In this document: piece by piece, positions 9,801-16,221 of the stretch | How positions within the stretch are numbered: the stretch's first letter is position 1 | Layout: each line of letters opens with the position of its first letter | Source: Oscillospiraceae bacterium | GTDB lineage: Bacteria > Bacillota > Clostridia > Oscillospirales > Oscillospiraceae | NCBI GenBank assembly: GCA_902765595.1 | Contig: CACXAQ010000010.1 | Location: 1-64,000 of the forward strand | Reading direction: 5' to 3' | Length of the DNA: 64,000 nt | The notes under the pieces: model-generated | Told to the model about the DNA's origin: nothing | What the model saw: the letters and a program-made list of their open reading frames with translations, nothing else | The model's database searches: none | Position numbers and translations under genes: made by a program

Positions 9801-10010
9801 CAGATGGACGCGCTCTTTATCGACGAGGGCTTCGGCACCCTGAGCGACGATGTGCTGGATAAGGCCCTGGACGTGCTGAACCAGCTCAGCGAGGGCCGGC
9901 GTCTGGTGGGCATCATCTCCCATGTGGACCGGCTCGACGAGAGCATCCCCCAGAAGATCCGGGTCCGCCATGGAGAAAAGGGCAGCACCCTCCGACTGGA
10001 ACTGCCGTGA
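6825..10010 (+). CDS. sbcC: Exonuclease subunit SbcC (Rad50-type SMC ATPase)
   Basis: 1061-residue SMC-like ATPase that partners with SbcD. The Walker A motif GDTGAGKTT is near residue 36. Long Ala/Glu/Arg/Leu-rich coiled coils fill about 180-900. The zinc hook CPVCG is near residue 530, between the coils. The ABC signature SGSLSGGEAF is near 963 and Walker B ALFIDEGFG near 995, followed by the D-loop. Length and order are typical for the family. It overlaps sbcD by 4 bp, giving a two-gene operon that ends at the terminator at 10029. Confidence 0.95.
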   Translation: MRPLSLEMTAFGSYAETTVVPFEELKQGLYLVTGDTGAGKTTIFDAITFALYGVASGSERSADMLHCDHVPRSTDTTVTLRFLQSGKEYSVRRWLHYSKKRGTEDQYGDGKPDALLLEPDREPTEGAMKVTARCEELLGLNAEQFRKIIMLAQGEFREFLRADSDKKNEILGKLFDNTAVLRYQNLLLAARDELRSRRDAWADRLRNLMQNSFQTPPDLSDDAREAYLPGHPELIENLRRLRDTDRAELEQLSALRDALHAAIGALNTRKGAAAADQARLEELARLRLLLAEAEGRDPEMASRRERMHRVDAAFHRAKPAMDRLERAYDALNSTLGEIETLREELEGQNEAAEKAQAAVNADEAASRELTGIAARLRTMEEQRPRYRELTEREKERQAAEDAAEAARAEQTARETELDQRAAELDALRTRLSGLEGAELEARETELENRKARETLAALAGENGIRPRLLQLRREEQERDAMERCFAELTAAAAAAAERYAALYRRFIAGQAGLLARDLRETLREQGEAACPVCGSRLCRDHLPRLAELPEETPDQAALDAARNALDRAEQSRNAQKTRAEALGAALEARKRALLEQARLLLPDCARWETLAGEDYLTQAIERAQEEEKKSAGRLARAKARLALRTSIREQIPENETQIQILRERLAELQRSFQEQTAAARAAEAVIGELRKQLPYPGEEEAAAEARRLERRRDLLAGQIRTHLEALTEAKQRCANQMGSLQEKENAVAKLTAEQAAALAAMDRALADGGFSDPEAVKEALAPLGERDAEDWLLREQAAITEQESQKRHLREQVQKLAAETAGIEPTDLAALEQELEERTAAFEEANRTCAGREALLQNHGMVLEKAEEAQKALDDTESAWIRLDRLASLAAGTSGEGGKLSFDRYVMGAVFREILEMANRRLALMSGGRYELAHKLGADRRNARAGLEIEVLDNSTGQRRGSGSLSGGEAFFTSLALALGLADVAQNHAGGRQMDALFIDEGFGTLSDDVLDKALDVLNQLSEGRRLVGIISHVDRLDESIPQKIRVRHGEKGSTLRLELP

Positions 10011-10028
10011 ATGGAACAGTATGCATGC

Positions 10029-10062
10029 AAAAGCGCCTTCCCAATTTGGGAAGGCGCTTTTG
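10029..10062. terminator. Terminator between convergent sbcC and serine hydrolase genes
   Basis: AAAAGCGCCTTCCCA pairs with TGGGAAGGCGCTTTT around a 3-nt loop. The A and T runs on both sides allow use in both directions. Confidence 0.85.
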
Positions 10063-10075
10063 GATTTTATGAGGA

Positions 10076-11233
10076 TCAGTGCTTGGGTTTGCGGCGCTGA
10101 GAGGCTGCTTTGCCGTTTTTCTTTTCGGCGAGCACCAGCGAGGCCGTTGCCACCGCAGCCGTGGCGGCCACGGCGGCAATGATCCAGGGAAGCTTCCCCT
10201 GGGGCCTGGTGGACGGCACGGCGGGGGACTGGCTCTGCCCGTCGGGAGTCCCGGCGGCGGGGGCCTCCGTCTGGGGGGCTTCCGGTATCTCCGTGGCGTG
10301 GGCCTCGGCCTCGGCCTGCTGCCGCTTCAGCTCTTCCACGGTCTTGTCCAGCTCCAGGGAGTAGTCCGCCAGGTGCTCGCCCACCTCCGCCATCAGGTTC
10401 TGGTAGTTGGGCACGTTCCGGGTCATGACCACCACGATGATGGGCGTGGGGGTGTAGATGATGGAGGCGATATGGTTGTTGTTCTTGCCGGGCCCCTCCT
10501 GGTAGGCGCCGTACTTCTGGGCCACCTGGTAGCGGTCCTTCAGCGTCAGGTTCATGTAGGAGTCGGGGTCGGCGGGCAGGAGATACTCGATGATGTGGGG
10601 GAACTGCTCGTCGCCGCCGTCAAAGAGGGTCTTCATGAGCTGGGTCATGAAGCGGGCGGTGTAGTAGCTGTACTGATAGTAGTTCTCGGTGTAGTAGCTC
10701 TCCGGGAGAGAGGCGTAGCGGGTGATCTGGTCGGCACATTTGCCGGCGTAGGTGCCGCCCATGTAGTCCACCAGGGCGTGACCGCTCTCGTTGCTGGAGA
10801 AGGTCAGCGCCGTGGACTCCAGGTACTGGAGGGTGTTGCCCATGATGACGCTGTCCTGGGTCAGCTCACCGGCGGCTTCCTTCTCGGATACCAGCATGGC
10901 GGCCGGGACCTTGTAAAGGCTGGCGGAGTACATGAACACGTCCGCGTCGTAGAACCAGCAGTCGCCCGTGCCGGTGTAGCAGAAGCCCACGGAGAAATCC
11001 TGCAGGGAGCCGGTGATCTGGTGCTCGGCCAGGAGCGCGTCCACCCACTGGGTCAGCGCCTCCCCGTCGATGATGCCGGTGCCGTCCGGCTCTTCCGCGG
11101 GCAGGGTCTGCTCCGCGTCCGCCGGGGCGCTGTCGGAGGGCGCATCCCCCTCGGCCAGGGCGCCGGGGACCAGGGACAGAAGCAGCATCAGCGCAAGCAG
11201 CAGGAGGAGAGAATTACGGAAAAAGGTTTTCAT
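10076..11233 (-). CDS. Beta-lactamase-like serine hydrolase with C-terminal membrane anchor
   Basis: 385 residues starting at an ATG preceded by GAGGT. An N-terminal signal sequence (hydrophobic LLLLLALMLLLSLVPG then ALA) leads to an acidic linker and a serine-hydrolase domain. Visible motifs of the class A beta-lactamase/PBP fold are an SxxK (Ser105-Leu-Tyr-Lys108), an SSNES segment in the SxN position, and a KYGA segment with GPGKNNNHIASI in the KTG region. A Pro/Ala/Glu/Thr-rich spacer of about 50 residues and a single C-terminal membrane helix with a basic tail (RRKPKH) follow. It is probably an extracytoplasmic peptidoglycan-related or beta-lactam-interacting enzyme. No resistance role is implied by sequence alone. 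Confidence 0.75.
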   Translation of the reverse strand: MKTFFRNSLLLLLALMLLLSLVPGALAEGDAPSDSAPADAEQTLPAEEPDGTGIIDGEALTQWVDALLAEHQITGSLQDFSVGFCYTGTGDCWFYDADVFMYSASLYKVPAAMLVSEKEAAGELTQDSVIMGNTLQYLESTALTFSSNESGHALVDYMGGTYAGKCADQITRYASLPESYYTENYYQYSYYTARFMTQLMKTLFDGGDEQFPHIIEYLLPADPDSYMNLTLKDRYQVAQKYGAYQEGPGKNNNHIASIIYTPTPIIVVVMTRNVPNYQNLMAEVGEHLADYSLELDKTVEELKRQQAEAEAHATEIPEAPQTEAPAAGTPDGQSQSPAVPSTRPQGKLPWIIAAVAATAAVATASLVLAEKKNGKAASQRRKPKH

Positions 11234-11269
11234 CGTTTCGACCTCGTTTTCCTTATTATGACTGGACAG

Positions 11270-11477
11270 ATTATCATGATCATCGGATGGCGAAATCAAT
11301 CGAAAATTCGATTGATTTCGCTGCCAAACGACAGGTTTGGCAGCGAATGATTCTCAAAATCATTCGCCCGATGCTCATTGCAATGCGTATATGGCAAAAC
11401 AGCCCTGCTGTTTTGCTGCGCAGCAAAGCTGCGCGGCGAAAAGCTATTTCGCTTTTCGCCATCATATGACCATTATA
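11270..11477 (+). repeat. Hairpin-array element, copy 1
   Basis: About 200 bp built from consecutive inverted repeats. Examples are GCGAAATCAATCG with its complement (11290-11321), GCTGCCAAAC with GTTTGGCAGC (11320-11344), GAATGATT with AATCATTC, GCAAAACAG with CTGTTTTGC, and GGCGAAAAGC with GCTTTTCGCC. Imperfect terminal inverted repeats resemble ATAATG..CAT..GATGGCGAAA. A second copy in the opposite orientation is at 62402-62605. Both lie upstream of minus-strand genes. Confidence 0.85.
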
Positions 11478-11569
11478 ACACCATTCCGCGCCCCTGCCAA
11501 TGGGGATTTTTGCTCGTCCGTCGCCGGAATCTGCCTGCGGCAGACCGCTCCGAGATTGGGATCCCCGTT

Positions 11570-11611
11570 ACCAAGAATGGCACCCCCTTATGGGGGTGCC
11601 ATTCTTGGTAC
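11570..11611. repeat. 18-bp perfect palindrome at the left edge of the mobile island
   Basis: ACCAAGAATGGCACCCCC pairs with its exact complement around TTAT. It has no T run, so it need not be a terminator. It borders the low-GC island, and the shared ATTCTTG piece recurs inverted at the right edge near 15553. Confidence 0.6.
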
Positions 11612-11637
11612 TGTTTACTTTAATGTGAACCATAGAA

Positions 11638-11708
11638 GTGTGAAGTATAGAAAACGCCATTTTCCCTTAGAGCCACAAGGCTTTCAGGCATTTTTCTATG
11701 CTTTACAC
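11638..11708. repeat. Left subterminal recombinase-type repeats
   Basis: GTGTGAAGTATAG (11638-11650) and its inverted partner CTATGCTTTACAC (11696-11708) match at 11 of 13 positions and resemble the repeats at the right end. Confidence 0.6.
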
Positions 11709-11888
11709 TGCGGTTTCGAATGTTCTCATCTTGTTTTCGTAATTATTTTACTACTTTTCGCTTCCTTTGTCAACCGCACTTATGCGACACATATCTCTCA
11801 CCCGAGGATGCAGCTGTGTCGAAGACGTTGTTGATGCAAACCCACGTAAGGATCTAATTCTGACAAAGCCAATGGCCCTACAACCATC
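11709..11888. other. Island segment with no supported gene
   Basis: AT-rich DNA between the left repeats and the 3' end of the minus-strand gene. No reading frame with credible start, ribosome site and composition is visible. Confidence 0.4.
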
Positions 11889-12443
11889 TCAGCCTTTCCC
11901 TGCGCTTTTCCTGTGATTAAGAATGTCTACCAAATCGCAATTCTCATATCCAGGCGGAATGAACGGCTTATCGGTTGGTATAATTGACTCCACAGCTAAC
12001 ACATCTGTTTGTTTTAATTCATAGGCATTTAATATTCTAAGGCTTCCTGCGTGTTTGAGTATTTGCTTCTCAAGGTGTTCCTCGGGGGAATCTATTCCAT
12101 CCCTGATAATGCTTGGGCAAATGATATAGTCTCCACTTTTTGATTGTATCTGTTCAAAAAAGCCAACATTCTTGTCGCTATTAGGTTGCATTGTATGCAT
12201 GCGGCACGGATTGATTACGACGCAGTTTTTCTTCGCCTTATCATTAGGGAAAAATGAATTTGCACCAATTCCGATTCTGTACCAATATGGATGTTCAGAG
12301 TCAATTCCCTTAATAATCCTTATTCCGATTTCGTTTCCGACATCATCAGTTCCATATCTCTTTATCCACTCGTCGAAAATCTTTAGCCCAGCTTCATTTC
12401 TGAACATCAAAGAAAGAACCGGCGGATAATTTGGATGGAACAT
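11889..12443 (-). CDS. Unknown island protein, probably truncated at its N-terminus
   Basis: I do not recognise this 184-residue protein. It has no clear signal or membrane segment and is rich in Ile, Asp and Pro. Two cysteines occur near CVVINPC and CPSIIRDG. The same frame stays open upstream of the first ATG to about 12503, with protein-like sequence (LFLPLWDISTWCGALY), yet no start codon is available there. The original 5' end therefore seems to have been lost at the junction with the recombinase gene on the other strand. It may be the cargo gene of the element. No function is proposed. Confidence 0.55.
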   Translation of the reverse strand: MFHPNYPPVLSLMFRNEAGLKIFDEWIKRYGTDDVGNEIGIRIIKGIDSEHPYWYRIGIGANSFFPNDKAKKNCVVINPCRMHTMQPNSDKNVGFFEQIQSKSGDYIICPSIIRDGIDSPEEHLEKQILKHAGSLRILNAYELKQTDVLAVESIIPTDKPFIPPGYENCDLVDILNHRKSAGKG

Positions 12444-12493
12444 GTATAAGGCTCCGCACCATGTACTAATATCCCACAGCGGTAAGAAGAGAT

Positions 12494-13366
12494 TTGTTCC
12501 GAATCAAAAGGTTTCTTTCTTTCGTTGATTCTGTTGCCGCTGAAAAATGTCTTCCTTTAAGCATCTTTCCATCACCGGCTGTTAATCCAAGGCGGCCAAT
12601 CGATTCTTCTATCATCAATAGGGTTGCCGAGTATAAAGATGAATTACCTGAATATATCTGGCTTGCCTTTCAGGTCTTTACGATCACAGGGGCCAGAGCA
12701 GGGTCGGTTTTTGAGCTTGCCGTAAATGATCTCATAAAACTGAATGATAAATGGGTTGTTCACATGTATTATGAAAAAGCCGCAGAGCGGAAAGCTGAGG
12801 TCGGGGTACCAAGCTATGTTACTCATGAATTACCAGAGGCATTGGCGCGTTCTTTACTTGCTTATATTCAAAAAACGGAATCTTTGCGGGCGCTTCTTCC
12901 GAGACAGTATGTTTTTGTTTATGAAAGTCCCAGGTTCCGAGCAGATTCTGCGCGCATGCCGCATGTTCTTGATTCAGGGAGATTTTCTGATGCGCTTCGG
13001 AATCTTTGCATAAATCGCTGCATTTATGACAGTGATGGCACAATACCCGCATGGTCTGGGCAAAGCATACGTGCCGAAGTTGGACGATCTTTGTTTTCCA
13101 AGGGAGCATCACCGGAAACTGTAGCGGCCAAGCTTGGAAATACACCATCTGTTGCCAAAATGCATTATGACAGCATGTACCCTGCTGACGAAGCCAATAT
13201 GCGACGAGCGCTCTATGAACAAACGCTTGAAGCTACAGTTACCCAAACCAGCTGCCCTGCTATTTCAAAGATTACCCCAATGTATGGTTCCTGTGATACA
13301 GATAAAGAATGTCATAACAAAAATGACTGCCGCAATTGCTCCCAACGCATCGAAAAGAGAACATGA
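12494..13366 (+). CDS. Tyrosine recombinase, TnpA-like, N-terminally truncated
   Basis: 290 residues from a TTG start. The frame is open back to 12470, so the N-terminal core-binding domain is partly lost. The catalytic domain shows the Arg-I box GARAGSVFEL, the Arg-II region SIRAEVGRSLF and the nucleophile Tyr in KMHYDSM. The His expected before Arg-II is replaced (GQSIRAE), and the LGH motif reads LGN. A Cys-rich tail (CDTDKEC, CRNC) resembles Tn554-type transposases. The stop codon forms an ATGA overlap with a potential tnpB start. Activity is doubtful because of the truncation and missing His. Confidence 0.75.
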   Translation: MFRIKRFLSFVDSVAAEKCLPLSIFPSPAVNPRRPIDSSIINRVAEYKDELPEYIWLAFQVFTITGARAGSVFELAVNDLIKLNDKWVVHMYYEKAAERKAEVGVPSYVTHELPEALARSLLAYIQKTESLRALLPRQYVFVYESPRFRADSARMPHVLDSGRFSDALRNLCINRCIYDSDGTIPAWSGQSIRAEVGRSLFSKGASPETVAAKLGNTPSVAKMHYDSMYPADEANMRRALYEQTLEATVTQTSCPAISKITPMYGSCDTDKECHNKNDCRNCSQRIEKRT

Positions 13367-13489
13367 AAAGAGCGTGATAACATCAAAGAGAACACTGCAC
13401 GGGCAGAGCCCATTCTTTCCCTTGTAGACACTCCTACTTCATCCACCCCACAGTGTAGGCCAGCTTTTTCCAATCAAACACTTCAGGGA

Positions 13490-14986
13490 ATGGGGCGAAC
13501 ACTGAGTCATTTTTCGGAGAACTCATGGTCTGATAAGGTATGGGACGTACATATTCTGTCATCCGGAAAAACAGCGAAGATCAGATTTCCCAATGCGCGA
13601 AGTCTGGATAAAGATATTCTGCGTGCGACAGCGCTTTCCTTTCTCGTTCAGCATGCATCAGCTGACGCCGCCCAGCGCGTAGTAAGGGAAGGATTCTATT
13701 TCCTTACATATTTGAACGAATCAGGACTGTTCATCGAGAACATTCGCACTCCTATTGTCGGTAACTACATTGAGTATTTGAAGAAGCAGCAAATTGGCGA
13801 TAGCCAGAAGAACTCCCGCATCAGATCCGCGTGCTCTCTGTTTGAAACATGTGTCGAGAACAGCCTTGCTACAACTACCGCAAAAGCCGTCGATTTCAGT
13901 TACAGATTTTCAGAGCCCACGGAGAGAAAAAGAGCGCCAGACCAATGTGTGGTCGACGCTCTTGACAAACTCTTCTTTGATTTCTCGAATGATGAGATTT
14001 CCCAGGTATTCAGATTGGCATATTTTTTGCTCCGCCTCATTCCAAACAGGATTTCGGAGATCCTGGCCATGAATCTTGAATGCCTCAGTTACCCGGGTGT
14101 TGGTTTGTTTGCCGTCAGCATTCCAAACTGGAAGGAAACGCCTCTCCATATCCCGTATTATTCGAAATACACTTTCTCTATGAATGGGATGGTTGAAAGT
14201 GCGCTCTATAAACTGGTTCGGCAGCAGCAGGAGTCGATCCGGCAGTATACACGTCAGGAGACACAGGACTCCGATTACCTTCTCTACGATATCCTGAAAG
14301 ATCGAGTTATCACTCAGGAGGATTTTAACAGGTTCCTTGCAAAAGCGATCCGAGAGCATGATATTCTCAACGCCAAAGGAAAACCCGCCGAGGTCACATC
14401 TCATGCTTTACGGCATGTCTGTATTGGGGAAAGGCTGAGAAGCGGTATCTACTCTCCTGAGGACACTATGAAGGAAGCTAATCATTCCAACGTTGATGTC
14501 ACGCTTTCCTACGGCTACATGTCCGAGCATGATGAAGCCGAGCATCTTGGCAAGATTTCCTCTGTGGTATTGACGGAGCATCTGGATGTAGTAGATACAG
14601 GGATTCCCGCAAAGCCAAAGAGTGTCAACCCGGCAAAATATCTACGTCTGCAGAATGAAACGGCTTATACGCGTGTCATACCGTGCTTTGGCCTGTGCAG
14701 CAACGCCCAATGTAGCCCTCAGTATGAGAAATGCGTGAAATGCGACCACTTCCGGCCGGATGCACTCTACCTCGATTACTTTATTGAAGCCAGGGGTATT
14801 GTGCAAAAGCGCCTGTTGAAGTTCATGAAATCCGGCGGTGCTCCGGCAGCCATTGAATTTGAGAAAAACCAGTTGGAAACGATCAATGCGTATATTGCAA
14901 GAATGTCCGCCGAGGAATCTGAATCCGCTGCGGATCTGATTTCTTTTGGAGAAGACGAATCGAGGAGAGCATATGGAACGGCGTGA
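13490..14986 (+). CDS. Tyrosine recombinase, TnpB-like
   Basis: 498 residues as called. Catalytic features are NRISEIL (Arg-I), SHALRHVCIGERL (HxLRH), ANHSNVDVTLSYGYM with the probable nucleophile Tyr, and a Cys-rich tail (CFGLC, C, CVKC). No ribosome site precedes the ATG at 13490, and the frame is open upstream to 13367. If one A were removed from the A4 run at 13366-13369, an ATG overlapping the tnpA stop would extend this protein by about 42 residues. The true start is therefore probably 13363, with a one-base frameshift. It overlaps the next gene by 14 bp, consistent with an operon. Confidence 0.8.
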   Translation: MGRTLSHFSENSWSDKVWDVHILSSGKTAKIRFPNARSLDKDILRATALSFLVQHASADAAQRVVREGFYFLTYLNESGLFIENIRTPIVGNYIEYLKKQQIGDSQKNSRIRSACSLFETCVENSLATTTAKAVDFSYRFSEPTERKRAPDQCVVDALDKLFFDFSNDEISQVFRLAYFLLRLIPNRISEILAMNLECLSYPGVGLFAVSIPNWKETPLHIPYYSKYTFSMNGMVESALYKLVRQQQESIRQYTRQETQDSDYLLYDILKDRVITQEDFNRFLAKAIREHDILNAKGKPAEVTSHALRHVCIGERLRSGIYSPEDTMKEANHSNVDVTLSYGYMSEHDEAEHLGKISSVVLTEHLDVVDTGIPAKPKSVNPAKYLRLQNETAYTRVIPCFGLCSNAQCSPQYEKCVKCDHFRPDALYLDYFIEARGIVQKRLLKFMKSGGAPAAIEFEKNQLETINAYIARMSAEESESAADLISFGEDESRRAYGTA

Positions 14987-15395
14987 ATGGGCAAAGACTC
15001 TTAAAAAGCAGCAACGCAATGATACTAAAGCACGAATCAAGGAGGCAATCCTTGATATGCGCGCAAACAAGGTTACGATCACAAAAACATCTTTGGCAGA
15101 AGAACTTGGTTTGTCCAGGCAGGCCATGAACGCAGACTACATTAAAGAATTCCTTCAGAGCTTCGTGGAGTTTAACCCAGATCTCGAAAATGTTGCACCT
15201 TCTCAAGAGATTGAGTATTTAAAGAACGAAGCGGCAGCCTTGCGTGCCAAGATCAAAGACCTGACCGCCAAAAACAAACAGCTGAAAAATGATCTTGCAC
15301 TTACAAAGCAGCAGCTCAATGACACCGAAAAGCAGTATGAGTATCTCCTTGGACAATATCAAGTGGAAGTCGGAGATAAGATTATTCATTTCTAA
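14973..15395 (+). CDS. TnpC-like accessory protein with coiled coil
   Basis: 140 residues. The start is set by GAGGAG about 7 nt upstream and lies inside the end of the preceding recombinase gene. The N-terminal half is basic with a predicted helix-turn-helix-like stretch (TSLAEELGLSRQAMNAD). The C-terminal half is a Lys/Gln/Leu coiled coil (residues about 75-130). Size, position and composition match TnpC of Tn554-family elements, which influences insertion frequency and orientation. Confidence 0.7.
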   Translation: MERREWAKTLKKQQRNDTKARIKEAILDMRANKVTITKTSLAEELGLSRQAMNADYIKEFLQSFVEFNPDLENVAPSQEIEYLKNEAAALRAKIKDLTAKNKQLKNDLALTKQQLNDTEKQYEYLLGQYQVEVGDKIIHF

Positions 15396-15408
15396 ATTCC
15401 GTCCAGAA

Positions 15409-15449
15409 AATATAAGAGCGTGCCCCAAAAAGGCGCGCTCTTATATTAT
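15409..15449 (+). terminator. Terminator of the recombinase operon
   Basis: AATATAAGAGCG pairs perfectly with CGCTCTTATATT around a 15-nt loop, immediately after the TnpC-like gene. Confidence 0.75.
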
Positions 15450-15475
15450 ACTGTCAACTATTCAAGTTTTTTTCG

Positions 15476-15552
15476 ATGTAAAGTATAGTTGTGAATCACA
15501 AAAGTCTCAGAAACTCGGGCTTTTTGACTATACTTTACACTATACTTTACAC
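15476..15552. repeat. Right subterminal recombinase-type repeats
   Basis: GTAAAGTATAG (15478-15488) is followed by two inverted, directly adjacent copies CTATACTTTACAC at 15528-15540 and 15540-15552. They match the left-end motif and lie 20 bp from the tRNA-Leu 3' end. Confidence 0.65.
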
Positions 15553-15571
15553 AAGAATGTTGACATCTAGT

Positions 15572-15657
15572 TGGTGCCGGTGACCGGACTCGAACCGGTA
15601 CGCGGTTGCCCGCAAGGGATTTTAAGTCCCTGGTGTCTACCATTCCACCACACCGGC
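15572..15657 (-). tRNA. tRNA-Leu (anticodon UAA)
   Basis: Class II tRNA with acceptor GCCGGTG/CACCGGC, anticodon loop CTTAAAA giving UAA, a long variable arm (TGCGGGCAACCGCG), T-loop GGTTCGAGTCC and an encoded CCA at 15574-15572. The mobile island abuts its 3' end. Confidence 0.95.
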
Positions 15658-15669
15658 AGGTGCCTGTAC

Positions 15670-15698
15670 AATGTATCACGCGCCGGGGGAGGTGTCAA
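15670..15698 (-). promoter_or_regulatory. Promoter of tRNA-Leu
   Basis: Minus-strand TTGACA (15698-15693), 17-bp spacer, TACATT (15675-15670), just upstream of the tRNA 5' end. Confidence 0.7.
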
Positions 15699-15730
15699 GT
15701 GCGCCGGGAAAAAGGACGGGGGAAGCCGGG

Positions 15731-15769
15731 AAAAAGGACGGGGGAAGCGCGAGCTTCTCCCGTCCTTTT
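15731..15769 (-). terminator. Terminator of the aconitase X operon
   Basis: A 17-bp stem with one mismatch (AAAAGGACGGGGGAAGC against GCTTCTCCCGTCCTTTT). The left arm is part of a 22-bp tandem duplication beginning near 15704. Confidence 0.8.
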
Positions 15770-15780
15770 GGGATGCTGCT

Positions 15781-16221
15781 TTATTCGACGGTGACCAGGC
15801 CGTCCTCGGAAACGGTGACGGTCATGCCGGTCTCCACGGCGGCCAGGAACTCCTCGCCCAGATTGTCCACCACGGGCATTTTGGCGTCCGTCCACACGTC
15901 CGCCAGGATGGCCCCGGAGGCGGCCAGGGAGTCGATGGGCTTGGAGAAGAGCATGCAGGCCGGCTGCTTATTGTAGGAGCAGACGGTGAAGAGCACCATG
16001 CCCCCGGTGGTGGAGCCGATGGTCTGGGGCAGGCACAGGGCCTTGCCCAGCATGGACTTCTTGTACAGATCGGGATTGTTCTGGTCGCCGCATTTCACGG
16101 CCTTGTCCCCGAACATCAGGGCCATCTGATAGCTGGCCAGGGTGTTGAAGCCGCCCCGGCTCACCAGGGCTTCTGCCTTGCAGGTGCCGGGGACGACCAC
16201 ACGGCCTTTGAACTGCTTCAT
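15781..16221 (-). CDS. Aconitase X small subunit (swivel domain)
   Basis: 146-residue protein of the DUF126/AcnX swivel family, recognised from [22 protein letters not shown] near the start and [10 protein letters not shown] in the middle. The AcnX small subunit forms the mobile lid of a [Fe-S]-containing hydro-lyase. Characterised relatives are cis-3-hydroxy-L-proline dehydratase in bacteria and mevalonate-5-phosphate dehydratase in archaea. The start overlaps the stop of the large subunit by 4 bp, so they are co-translated. No flanking gene fixes the substrate. Confidence 0.8.
   Translation of the reverse strand: MKQFKGRVVVPGTCKAEALVSRGGFNTLASYQMALMFGDKAVKCGDQNNPDLYKKSMLGKALCLPQTIGSTTGGMVLFTVCSYNKQPACMLFSKPIDSLAASGAILADVWTDAKMPVVDNLGEEFLAAVETGMTVTVSEDGLVTVE

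Larger units (their letters stand above)
11570..15572 (+). mobile_element. Tn554-like tyrosine-recombinase element beside tRNA-Leu (boundaries approximate)
   Basis: The interval is visibly richer in A and T than its surroundings. It holds three consecutive plus-strand genes in the tnpA-tnpB-tnpC arrangement plus one divergent truncated gene. A 13-bp motif like GTGTAAAGTATAG occurs near both ends, at 11638 and 11696 (inverted) and at 15476, 15528 and 15540. The right edge abuts the 3' end of tRNA-Leu. No perfect copy of the tRNA end was found on the left, so the exact attachment sites are unresolved. Confidence 0.7.

Noticed and set aside
11287..11469. 60-residue frame inside hairpin-array copy 1
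   Set aside because: The sequence is palindromic, no ribosome site exists, and the same frame is not kept in copy 2 because of an indel, so coding is not supported.
15731..15769. Short tandem repeat as part of the mobile island
   Set aside because: It lies on the far side of tRNA-Leu from the recombinase genes and its right part works as the terminator of the aconitase X operon.
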